From Streptomyces sp. H27-C3 (GTDB taxonomy: Bacteria > Actinomycetota > Actinomycetes > Streptomycetales > Streptomycetaceae): a stretch of DNA of 64,000 nt. The notes under the pieces are model-generated. The model worked only from the letters and a program-made list of their open reading frames with translations, had not been told where the DNA came from and made no database searches. This document shows positions 7,801-15,801 of the stretch, piece by piece (the stretch's first letter is position 1; every line of letters begins with the position of its first letter). The stretch is taken from NCBI RefSeq assembly GCF_030063415.1, contig NZ_JASITA010000020.1, positions 1 to 64,000 of the forward strand, given 5' to 3'. Position numbers and translations under genes: made by a program.

Positions 7801-10800
7801 CAGCGCCTCGGTGTCCAGGCGCCGGTCGAAGGTGAAGTAGCTCTGCGCCACGTAGTGTCCGGCCGCGCCCGCCATCTGGGCCTGAAAGAACAGGCCCCGC
7901 TGGAGCGCGGTGACCGGCGCTGTGCGCTCGGCTGTCGCGGAGGCGTCCCCGATGTGCTCAAGAGCGCTGCGCCAGTGCTCGGTGAGCTCGTCGGGTATGC
8001 CTTCGGCGAGGGTGAAGGCCGCGTGCAGGCTTCCGGTGGCGTCGTCGATCCACGCGTTGACCTCGACGGCGTACGGGCTGCTCTGATCGCCGCCGGTGAG
8101 GTGCGGCGCCTGGGACTCGTTGCCCCGGCCGAGGTAGTTGAACAGCACCTGCGGGCGGGCGGTCAGCAGCGGCGCCGTCTGCGGGTTGAGGTACCTGAGT
8201 TGGCCGTAGGCGACGTGTCCGCACTCGTCCAGCTGGCGTTCGGCGACCTCGCGGGCCGCCGCGACGGGCTCGGTGTGCGCCGTGAGCCGAAGCGGTGCGA
8301 TGGAGGTGAACCAGCCGACGGTGCGGGTGTAGTCGTGGTGTTCCAGGGCCGGGACCCTGCCGTGCCGCTCCAGTTCGATCGCGAGATCGGTGGGCGTGGG
8401 CTGAACGTGTGTCAGTGCGGTGCGCAGCGCGCCGCACAGCAGCTCGGTGAGGCCCAGGCCGAGTGCGGCGGGCGCACTGCGCGTCACGCGCTCACTCATC
8501 TCGGGTGCGAGCACAACCGTGGCCTCGCGCAGATCCTGGACCGCGGGCAGCAGTGCGGGCGCCTGGAGCGTGCTGACCCAGTGTCCGAGGTCGTCGATCA
8601 CCTGGGCGGAGCCCACCGCCAGTGCTTCGGCGTACTCGGCGTAGGACGTGGTCGGCGGTGCCAGGGCCGCCCCGCTCATGGCGGTGGCCAGGTCGTCGAG
8701 GAGGACCAGCCAGGACACCGCGTCGACGGCCATGTGGTGCACGGTGACCACCAGGGTCCGGCTCGCCTCCAGCCAGGAGAAGGCGATGACTTCTCCTGAT
8801 TCGGGATCGAGCCGCCCGGCGGCTTCGTTCGCCGCGGTAGTGGCATCGGCGGCGTCCGTCCGGGCGACGGTGACCTCGCGGGCGGGTTCGGTGCGCAGGG
8901 CCCACACGCCGTGCTCGACGCGCAGCCGCAGCCGGAGGGCCGGGTGTGCGGCCACGACGGCGTTCGCGGCCCGACGGGCGTCAGCTAGGTCGGTGCCCTC
9001 GGCAGCCACCAGCGTCCTTGCCTGGGCGAACCGGGCGAGCGTTCCGCCCAGTTCCCGCTGGCGCAACATGATCGGCGTCGCCGGCAGTGGGCCGTCCTCG
9101 CGGCGGGACGGCACGGCCGCAACGGCCTGCGGGGTGCGTGTGCCCACGTGGTCGGCGAGCGCGCGCGGTGTCTTCCACAGGAAAACGTCCCGGGGGGAGA
9201 TCGACAGTCCGAGCGCCCTGGCCCGGTTGATCACGGTGATGGCGACGATGCTGTCGCCTCCGGCGCCGAAGAAATCAGTGTCGGCGTCCACCGCGGCGCC
9301 GGGCAGCGTCTGAGCGAAGATCTCGACCAGGGCGGTGAGCGCGGAGTCGCTGGTGGCCACCGGAGTGTCGTCCTGTGCGGCGCGTTCGGTCAGGGCCTTA
9401 CGGTCCAGCTTGCCGTTGACCGTCAGCGGCAGGGCTTCGACCGGCAGTACCCGGCCCGGCACCATGTGCACGGGCAGCCTCGTGGACAGCAGGTCGGTGA
9501 GGTCACCGGGCACCCGGCCCACGACGTGCGCGACGAGATGGTCGCCGCTGTCCGCCACGGTGACGGCCACATCGACGACACCGTCGAGTTCCCTGACCGC
9601 GGACTCCACTTCGCCGAGCTCGATGCGGAATCCCTTGAGCTGCACCTGGTCGTCGGCGCGGCCGGCGAACTCCAGCTCGCCGTCGAGCGTGCGGCGGGCG
9701 AGGTCGCCCGTGTGATACATGCGGGAGCCGTCGTCCGCGAACGGGTTCGCGACGAACCGGCCCGCGGTGAGCCCCGGCCTGCCCAGGTAGCCGAGCGACA
9801 CCTGGTCGCCGGCGACGTAGATGGCGCCCACCCGGCCCGGCGGCACCGGCCGGAGCCGATCGTCGAGCAGGTAGGTGATCAGGCCGGGAATCGGACCGCC
9901 GATCGGGCTGACGTCGTCGCCGGGGCCGAAGTCGTCGTCGGTCAGCACCCGGTGGGTGACGTGAACGGTGGTCTCGGTGATGCCGTACATGTTGACCAAC
10001 TCGGGCGTACCGGTGCCGTGCCGCTCGACCCAGCCGCGCAGCTTCCCAAGATCCAGCGCCTCGCCTCCGAAGATGATCCGGCGCAGCGAGGTGACCGGCT
10101 CGTCGGCGTGCCGGTCGGCCTCGATGAACTGATAGAACGCCGACGGGGTCTGGTTCAGCACGGTCACTGAGCGCTCGCGGACCAGCCGATGGAAGTCGAC
10201 CGGGGAGCGGGTCAGCCCGTACTCGGGCACCAGCAGCTCACCGCCGTGCACCAGCGCGCCCCACAGTTCCCAGACCGCGAAGTCGAAGGAGAAGGAGTGG
10301 AACTGGACCCACACGTCGTGCGGGCCGAAGTTCATGTCGGGCCGGGTGTTGGCGAGGAGCGCCACCACGCTGGAGTGCGGGACGACGACGCCCTTGGGCT
10401 TACCAGTCGAGCCGGACGTGTAAATCACGTACGCGGGGTCGTGCCAGCTGACCTCGGGCTGGGTGGTGGCCGAAGGGAGTTCGTCGCCCTGGACGAGCAC
10501 GCGGGCCCGCACCCCTGCCCGGGCCAGCAGTCGGGTGAAGCGGCCTTGCTGTTCGCGGTCCACGAGTACCACCTGCGGAGCGGCGTCGGCGAGGATGTAC
10601 TCCAGCCGTTCGTCCGGGTACGCCAGGTCCAGCGGCACGTACGCGCCGCCCGCGGTGACGACCGCGACCAGGGCGACGACCTGCTCGATGGAGCGCGGGA
10701 CAGCGACGGCTACCCTCTTGCCCGGCCCGACACCGGCCGCGTGCAGGGCCGAGGCCAGCTCGTTCTTGGCGTTCGCCAGTTCGCCGTAGGTCAGTGACCG

Positions 10801-13800
10801 GGTACCGCCGTCGAGAGCGCATTGAGTGACGGCGGTGGCTGCCGGGTGGCGGTTGGCGGCGGCGGCGAACAGTTCGCCCAGGGTCGCCGGGGAGATCGAC
10901 GCCGGGCGCAGGCCGGCCTCGGGGGCCAGTTCGTCGACCGGGGCGTCCGGCCGGTCGAGCAGGCCGGTGAGGGTCTGGGTGAACGCGTGCAGGATCGCCT
11001 CGGCGCTCTCCTGGCGCAGCAGTTCCCCGTCGTAGATCAGGTTGAAGCGCGGACGACCGTCGAGCGCGCGCTCCACCACCAGCGTCAACGGGTAGTGGGG
11101 GGCGCCCTCGTTGACGATGTCGGTGATGACCAGGGTGTCGTCGGGCCCGCGCAGAGCTTCCACATCGGTCGCGACGTCGAACACCACCAGAGTGTCGAAC
11201 AGGGAGCCGGCGCCGGCCTGGCGGCCGATCCTCGCCAGCGAGACGTGCTGGTGCGGCAGCACCGCGCTCTGGTGTTCGCGCACCGAGGCGAACAGGTCGC
11301 GCCCCGTGGTGGCGGCTGCCCAGCGGGCACGCACGGGAATGGTGTTGATGAACAGGCCCACCATGTCCCCGATGCCCGGCACCTCCGAGTCACGCCCGGA
11401 CACCGTGGACCCGAACAGGACGTCCCTGCCGTGCAGGATGCCGCCCAGCGTCAACGCCCACGCGCTGTGCACGGCCACGCTCAGGGGCACACCGGCCGAC
11501 CGGACGGCCGCGTCGATGTCGTCGGCGGGCTCAGTGGCGGTGTCGGCGAACCGTTCGGACGGGGTGTGTCCTTCGGCGACCAGCGAGGGGCCGGGCAGAG
11601 CCGCGAGTTCGTCGCGCCACACCCGGTCGCTCTCGTCGTGGTCGCGTTCGGCGAGCCAGCTCACGTAGTCGCGGTAGCCGCCGAGCGGGTACACGGTCCC
11701 CGGCGCGGAGTACTCGGCCAGCAGCGCGCGGAGCATCGGCGGCACCGACCAGCCGTCGGCGATGATGTGGTGCACGGTCTGCACCAGGACGTTGCGGCCG
11801 GACCCGGCGCGGATGAGCGTGTAGCGCATCAGTGGGCCGGTGGCCAGGTCGAAACCGGCGCGGCGGTCCCGCTCGGCGTGGTCGCGGATCTCGTCGTCGG
11901 TGATGGAGGGGCGGTCCAGCGTGGTGAAGGGCGCCTCCACACCGCTCTCCAGGACGGAGACGACACGGCCGTCGGCGAGGGCCGTGAACCGGGCGGCCAG
12001 GTTCGGGTACAGCGCGAGCAGCCGGGTGGCCGCCGCAGCGAGTCGGTCGGCGTCCACGTCGCCTTCCAGCGTCAGCAGTTGCTGCTCGACGTAGCTGCCC
12101 GTCGCGTCGTCGTCGAAGACCGAGTGGAAGTACAGGCCCTCCTGCAGCGGGGTCAGCGGCAGGATGTCCCGCAGCGCCGGTCCGTCCAGGTCGTCGACAT
12201 CGGCCTGGGTGAGCGGCACCAGGGCGAAGTCGCTGGGAGAGTGGCCGCCTTCTTCGAGCGCGGCAAGCGCGGACAGAGCCGCCTGGAAGTACTGGCCGAG
12301 GGTGGCGATGTCCTCGTCGGTGAACACCCCGTCGGGCCAGGAGATGGTGGTGACCAGCTCGTACTCGCCACTCGCGTCGGGTTCGGCGATCGCGTTGAAC
12401 TCCAGGGCGCGCGGCATGCGCATCCTCGGGTCGCGCTTCTCACCCAACTGCCCTGTAGTGCCCGCGAGTTGCCAGTCTCCGGCGAGACCTGCGTCGAAGC
12501 GGCCCAGGTAGTTGAACAACACCTGAGGTGCGGGCGCGGTCAGCGCGGTGTCGGTCAAGTACCGCAGGGCGCCGTAGGAGACGCCGTTGCTCGGCACCCG
12601 GGCGAGGTCCTCCTTGACCGCCTTGAGGGTGGCGGCCAGGTACGCGGGGGCGGTGAAGTCGGCTGCCGCACCCGGGTCGACGGTCACCGGGAACAGGGTG
12701 GTGAACCAGCCTACGGTCCGCGACAGATCGGGCTCGAAACCGGCATCGCCTGCGACGAAGCGTCCCTCGCGGCCGTGTCCTTCGAGTTCGATGTGGGCGA
12801 ACGTCTGGTCCTGTCCGCGGTCGCGCCGCCACCGGGCGAGGGTGACGGCGAGCGCGGTCAGCAGCACGTCGTTGACGCCCGCGTGGAACTTCGCGGGTAT
12901 CTCGCCCAGCAGGGCGGCCGTGTCCTTGGGCCCGACGGAGACGGTCTGCGTCCGCTCTTGGGCGACGGTGTCGGCCTCGGTCAGCGCGCGCCTGCCCAGC
13001 GGTGCGTCCGCTCCCGGCAGGGTGCGCCGGAAGTGGGTGCGGTCCGTGTCGAACGCCGCGTTCCCGAGCAGCTGCGTCCAGCGCCTGAACGATGTGCCCA
13101 CGGGGGGCAGGTCGATCGGTGTGCCCGAGGCGAACTGGCGCCATGCCGTGGCCAGGTCGTCCATCAGGATCCGCCAGGACACGCCGTCGATCACGACGTG
13201 GTGGGCGACCACGACCAGCCGCTGTGCCTCGCGGTGCCAGACGGCGCGCAGCATCACGCCGTTGTCCGGGTCGAGCCCGGCGGTGGCGAGAGCGATGCAG
13301 TCATCGAGCGGGCGGTCGCTCTCCTGCCACACCGCGTCGGCCTGGCCGACCGCCGGGATGTCGAAGCTCCAGCGTTCGCCGCGCACCAGCTTGGCGCGCA
13401 GCATGTCGTGCCGCCCGAGCACGGCGGTGAGGATCTCGTCGAGAGCGCCGGCGGTCAGGTCCGCCGGCGTGTTCAGTAGGACCGACTGTACGAAGCCGTC
13501 GATCGCGTCCGTGGTGTGGCCGAGCCACTGCACGATAGGCGATCCCGCAACGGAACCGGTCGCGATATCGCCGTGGTCCACGGTGGAGACGTCTTCACGG
13601 CTCGCCACCGCGGCCAGTGCCCCGAGAACGCTGTGGGTGAAGATCTGCCGTGCGGTGACGTAGAGGCCCGCGTTCCGCAGGGCGCTCAGCAGTGAGATCG
13701 CCAGAATGCTGTCTCCGCCGAGCTGGAAGAAGTCCTGGTCGACACCGGTCTTCTCCAGCCGCAGGACCGTCGCGACGGCCGCGCACACCATGCGCTCGTT

Positions 13801-15744
13801 GTCGGTGGCGGGCGCCACGACGGAGCCTGTGCCGATCACGGGCTCCGGGAGGGCGACCCGGTCGACCTTGCCGTTCGCGGTGAGCGGGAACTCCTTCATC
13901 ACGACGAGGTGGGCGGGCACCATGTACTCCACCATGTGCAGGGTGGCCCAGGCCTTGACCTCGTCCGCGTGCAGGTCCTCGTTGCCTGCGGCCGGGATCA
14001 CGTATCCGACCAGGTAGGTGCCGCCCGCCGTGTTCTTCTTCGCGACGACGCAGGTGTGCCGTACGCCGGGGTGCTCCGCGAGGCCGGCCTCGACATCCTC
14101 GATCTCCAGCCGCATGCCGCGGATCTTGATCTGGTTGTCGGCGCGGCCGAGGAAGTCCAGCGACCCGTCCGGGGCGAACCGCGCGAGGTCACCGGTCCGG
14201 TACAGCCGGGAGCCGTCCGCGGCGAAAGGGTTCGCCACGAACCGGGAGGCCGTGAGGCCGGGCGCGTTGACGTACCCGCGCCCGAGGAGCAGTCCTCCGG
14301 CGTACAGTTCGCCGCCGACCCCGACCGGGACCGGGCGCAGTTCGTCGTCCAGGACGTACAGTTGGGTGTTGGGGTTGGCCTTGCCGATCGACGTCGACAG
14401 ACGTTCGGCCGCGCCCCGGTAGATGACGTGGGAGACACCGATGGTCGTCTCGGCCGGGCCGTAGCCGTGGTACAGGGGGATGTCGAGCTGGGTGCGGAAC
14501 CGCTCGTAGAGCTCCGGCGTCAGCACCTCGCCGCCGCACCACACGTGCCGCAGGCTGCTGAGGCGGCCGGAGTCACCCGCCATCTCCAGCAGCACGTCCA
14601 GCATGGACGACACCAGGTAGGTGAACGTGACGCGCTGCTCGGCGATCACACCCAGCAGGTGGTGCGGGTCCCGTTCGCCGCCGGGCCGCAGGATCACCAG
14701 CCTGGCGCCGGACACCAGCGGCAGGAATATCTCGTTGATGGAGATGTCGAAGGACAACGGCGCCTTGAACAGCGACGCGTCGTCGTGGCCGAAGCCCAGG
14801 ATCTCGTTGACCTGCCACAACAGCCGCTCGCTGATCGCTTCGTGTCGGATCATGGCGCCCTTGGGCCGCCCGGTCGAACCGGATGTGAAGATCACGTAGG
14901 CCAGGGCCGTGCCGGGGACGGTCGCCTCGGGTTCCTCGGCGGCGTAGGCACCGAACGCCCAGTTGCCGAGGTCGACGGCCACGGCGTCCGGTTCTCCCGC
15001 GCCGTGCTCGCCCGACGCGTTGAGCTGCAGCACGACCCGGGCGTCCTTGATGACGACGGCTCGGCGTGCGGCGGGCCACTGCGGATCGAGCGGTACGAAC
15101 GCGCACTTCGCCTGGAGCACGGCGAGGAGTCCGATGACCATGTCCGCGGAGCGGCCCAGCGAGATACCGACGACCTGTTCGGAGGTGAGACCGCGTTCGA
15201 TCAGGTGATGGGCCAACTGGCTGGAGTGTTCGGCTGCTTGACGGTAGGTCAGCGACCGGTGCTCGTCGACGATGGCGACGGCGTCCGGCCTGCTGCGCGC
15301 CTGCTCGCGGAACATCTCCATGATGGTCGGGCGGACCCGGTCGGCCCGGGTGTCGTTCCACTCGGCCAGGGCTTCGATCCTCGCCGGAATGCTGGACGGG
15401 CTGATGGTGCCGATGGGCCGGTCCGGGAAGTCGGCCAGGTCGTCCAGCGCGAGCTGCGCGTCGGCCGGCTCGACTCCGTCGGGGACGGTGATACTCAGGC
15501 CGTCCGCGCCGACCTGCCAATCGCCGCTGCCGGCACCGCCGTTGTCGACCCACCCGAGGACGTCGGCGAACAGTGTGCCGGGCGTGAGGTCGATACCGTC
15601 GGGACTGCGGCTCGTCGTCCAGTACGACAGCCCGATGGCGCATGCCTCGATGATGGTCCGGTCACCGTAGCCGCCGGTTCGCCGGCGTACATCGGCCAGG
15701 CGGGCGGGAGAAAGCAGTACGCGAGGAGCGCTCGGTTCCATCAT
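4864..15744 (-). CDS. cchH: trimodular NRPS, coelichelin synthetase (CchH)
   Basis: A 3626-residue synthetase ordered A1 (130-650), T1 (DFFQLGGDSI), E1 (HHVVIDGVSW, QVLFNYLGR), C2 (LPLTPLQEGLYF, HHIIADGW), A2 (1630-2130), T2 (DFFGAGGDSI), E2 (HHMAVDAVSW, QVLFNYLGR), C3 (YHLLLWDGW), A3 (3080-3530), T3 (LGGHSM), and then the end: no thioesterase. The specificity codes I read are DINYWGGIGK (A1), DFWNIGMVHK (A2, classic threonine) and DMENLGLINK (A3, hydroxyornithine). Epimerases in modules 1 and 2 fit the D-formylhydroxyornithine and D-allo-threonine of coelichelin. T1 and T2 carry GGDS, usual before E domains. C3 has Tyr for the first His of HHxxxDG but keeps the second. Coelichelin is a tetrapeptide from three modules, so one module must act twice. 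A compound iron box lies upstream. Confidence 0.95.
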   Translation of the reverse strand: MMEPSAPRVLLSPARLADVRRRTGGYGDRTIIEACAIGLSYWTTSRSPDGIDLTPGTLFADVLGWVDNGGAGSGDWQVGADGLSITVPDGVEPADAQLALDDLADFPDRPIGTISPSSIPARIEALAEWNDTRADRVRPTIMEMFREQARSRPDAVAIVDEHRSLTYRQAAEHSSQLAHHLIERGLTSEQVVGISLGRSADMVIGLLAVLQAKCAFVPLDPQWPAARRAVVIKDARVVLQLNASGEHGAGEPDAVAVDLGNWAFGAYAAEEPEATVPGTALAYVIFTSGSTGRPKGAMIRHEAISERLLWQVNEILGFGHDDASLFKAPLSFDISINEIFLPLVSGARLVILRPGGERDPHHLLGVIAEQRVTFTYLVSSMLDVLLEMAGDSGRLSSLRHVWCGGEVLTPELYERFRTQLDIPLYHGYGPAETTIGVSHVIYRGAAERLSTSIGKANPNTQLYVLDDELRPVPVGVGGELYAGGLLLGRGYVNAPGLTASRFVANPFAADGSRLYRTGDLARFAPDGSLDFLGRADNQIKIRGMRLEIEDVEAGLAEHPGVRHTCVVAKKNTAGGTYLVGYVIPAAGNEDLHADEVKAWATLHMVEYMVPAHLVVMKEFPLTANGKVDRVALPEPVIGTGSVVAPATDNERMVCAAVATVLRLEKTGVDQDFFQLGGDSILAISLLSALRNAGLYVTARQIFTHSVLGALAAVASREDVSTVDHGDIATGSVAGSPIVQWLGHTTDAIDGFVQSVLLNTPADLTAGALDEILTAVLGRHDMLRAKLVRGERWSFDIPAVGQADAVWQESDRPLDDCIALATAGLDPDNGVMLRAVWHREAQRLVVVAHHVVIDGVSWRILMDDLATAWRQFASGTPIDLPPVGTSFRRWTQLLGNAAFDTDRTHFRRTLPGADAPLGRRALTEADTVAQERTQTVSVGPKDTAALLGEIPAKFHAGVNDVLLTALAVTLARWRRDRGQDQTFAHIELEGHGREGRFVAGDAGFEPDLSRTVGWFTTLFPVTVDPGAAADFTAPAYLAATLKAVKEDLARVPSNGVSYGALRYLTDTALTAPAPQVLFNYLGRFDAGLAGDWQLAGTTGQLGEKRDPRMRMPRALEFNAIAEPDASGEYELVTTISWPDGVFTDEDIATLGQYFQAALSALAALEEGGHSPSDFALVPLTQADVDDLDGPALRDILPLTPLQEGLYFHSVFDDDATGSYVEQQLLTLEGDVDADRLAAAATRLLALYPNLAARFTALADGRVVSVLESGVEAPFTTLDRPSITDDEIRDHAERDRRAGFDLATGPLMRYTLIRAGSGRNVLVQTVHHIIADGWSVPPMLRALLAEYSAPGTVYPLGGYRDYVSWLAERDHDESDRVWRDELAALPGPSLVAEGHTPSERFADTATEPADDIDAAVRSAGVPLSVAVHSAWALTLGGILHGRDVLFGSTVSGRDSEVPGIGDMVGLFINTIPVRARWAAATTGRDLFASVREHQSAVLPHQHVSLARIGRQAGAGSLFDTLVVFDVATDVEALRGPDDTLVITDIVNEGAPHYPLTLVVERALDGRPRFNLIYDGELLRQESAEAILHAFTQTLTGLLDRPDAPVDELAPEAGLRPASISPATLGELFAAAANRHPAATAVTQCALDGGTRSLTYGELANAKNELASALHAAGVGPGKRVAVAVPRSIEQVVALVAVVTAGGAYVPLDLAYPDERLEYILADAAPQVVLVDREQQGRFTRLLARAGVRARVLVQGDELPSATTQPEVSWHDPAYVIYTSGSTGKPKGVVVPHSSVVALLANTRPDMNFGPHDVWVQFHSFSFDFAVWELWGALVHGGELLVPEYGLTRSPVDFHRLVRERSVTVLNQTPSAFYQFIEADRHADEPVTSLRRIIFGGEALDLGKLRGWVERHGTGTPELVNMYGITETTVHVTHRVLTDDDFGPGDDVSPIGGPIPGLITYLLDDRLRPVPPGRVGAIYVAGDQVSLGYLGRPGLTAGRFVANPFADDGSRMYHTGDLARRTLDGELEFAGRADDQVQLKGFRIELGEVESAVRELDGVVDVAVTVADSGDHLVAHVVGRVPGDLTDLLSTRLPVHMVPGRVLPVEALPLTVNGKLDRKALTERAAQDDTPVATSDSALTALVEIFAQTLPGAAVDADTDFFGAGGDSIVAITVINRARALGLSISPRDVFLWKTPRALADHVGTRTPQAVAAVPSRREDGPLPATPIMLRQRELGGTLARFAQARTLVAAEGTDLADARRAANAVVAAHPALRLRLRVEHGVWALRTEPAREVTVARTDAADATTAANEAAGRLDPESGEVIAFSWLEASRTLVVTVHHMAVDAVSWLVLLDDLATAMSGAALAPPTTSYAEYAEALAVGSAQVIDDLGHWVSTLQAPALLPAVQDLREATVVLAPEMSERVTRSAPAALGLGLTELLCGALRTALTHVQPTPTDLAIELERHGRVPALEHHDYTRTVGWFTSIAPLRLTAHTEPVAAAREVAERQLDECGHVAYGQLRYLNPQTAPLLTARPQVLFNYLGRGNESQAPHLTGGDQSSPYAVEVNAWIDDATGSLHAAFTLAEGIPDELTEHWRSALEHIGDASATAERTAPVTALQRGLFFQAQMAGAAGHYVAQSYFTFDRRLDTEALAEAMAYVIARHPVVGAGFTTDDDGNPVQILKMGRRVDVRTVDLTTDADVEALRTRDRESGFDPGEPPLIRVTVVRLPGGRDGLLLSYHLLLWDGWSREILLRDLFDAYQAVVAGEPLDAAPALPSFEDYARTLDAKDPAVSNRFWAEHLAGLSGPTLLAGPAPALSDDLPRALVHTLSAELSELLRDAARVHGVTLNSVLTGAFGLLLGAHTGRSDAVFGVTVSGREGEGHSGIVGVLLNTVPMWTRARPDDTVGGYLSGVQAARVEAMEHEHLGLGEIQRASGHDTLFDNLFVLQNFLDLDAFAEMNARHGITSVKADDSTHYPYTWVVTPGDRLTVKLEHRDGDPDDARRLLDDYLRVLEDLARSTGRVGALRGLVANPEPAQRTDVGTDTVVDRFDQAADRDPQRVALVAEGSTMTFAELQDRSRAVAGVLARRGIGPETTVGLAIPRSPDWIVALFAVLRVGAAYVPLELDHPDERIAAIVADARPAVILTVSAVSPRLSGDLIELDRPLPEADPVVTFAPDDPDRLRHPAYTIYTSGSTGKPKGVVTEYAGLTNMLINHQRRIFEPVLAEHGHPIFKIAHTVSFAFDMSWEELLWLADGHEVHICDEELRRDAPRLVEYCRERGIDVINVTPTYAQQLVAEGLLDNPATRPALVLLGGEAVTPALWQRLAETEGTVGYNLYGPTEYTINTLGVGTFECQDPVVGVAIDNTEVYVLDPWLRPLPDGVPGELYVSGIGIARGYLGQSAQTAHRFVACPFGAPGERMYRTGDLVIRRPDGNLTYLGRTDQQVKIRGHRVELGEVEAVFSAHQAVRFAAAVAQPDPQVDGAYRLAAYLVLDGSDLAQVAGEVGAALPDFLRPTHYAQVDSIPLTVNGKADTKALPEAKPLGALTTAGERGPETETETVVCEFFAEALDLDDDEVSAVSDFVSLGGHSMLAVRLNGLLRREYGPVITIRDLFTLRTPEAIARHLDENS

Positions 15745-15775
15745 CGAAAACTCAGTATCCTTTCAAGGAGTGCAG

Positions 15776-15801
15776 GGCAGCCTAACCTAACTTAGGCTGC
15801 C
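15776..15801. promoter_or_regulatory. compound iron box upstream of cchH
   Basis: The 57-bp gap between cchG and cchH contains CCTAACCTAACTTAGG-type repeats set in a larger palindrome: GGCAGCCTAA, 6 bp, TTAGGCTGCC. On the cchH strand this includes TTAGGTTAGGCTGCCCT, matching the left half of the DmdR1 consensus. Overlapping half-sites may bind two regulator dimers. It suggests that cchH-cchI has its own iron-controlled promoter. Confidence 0.75.
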
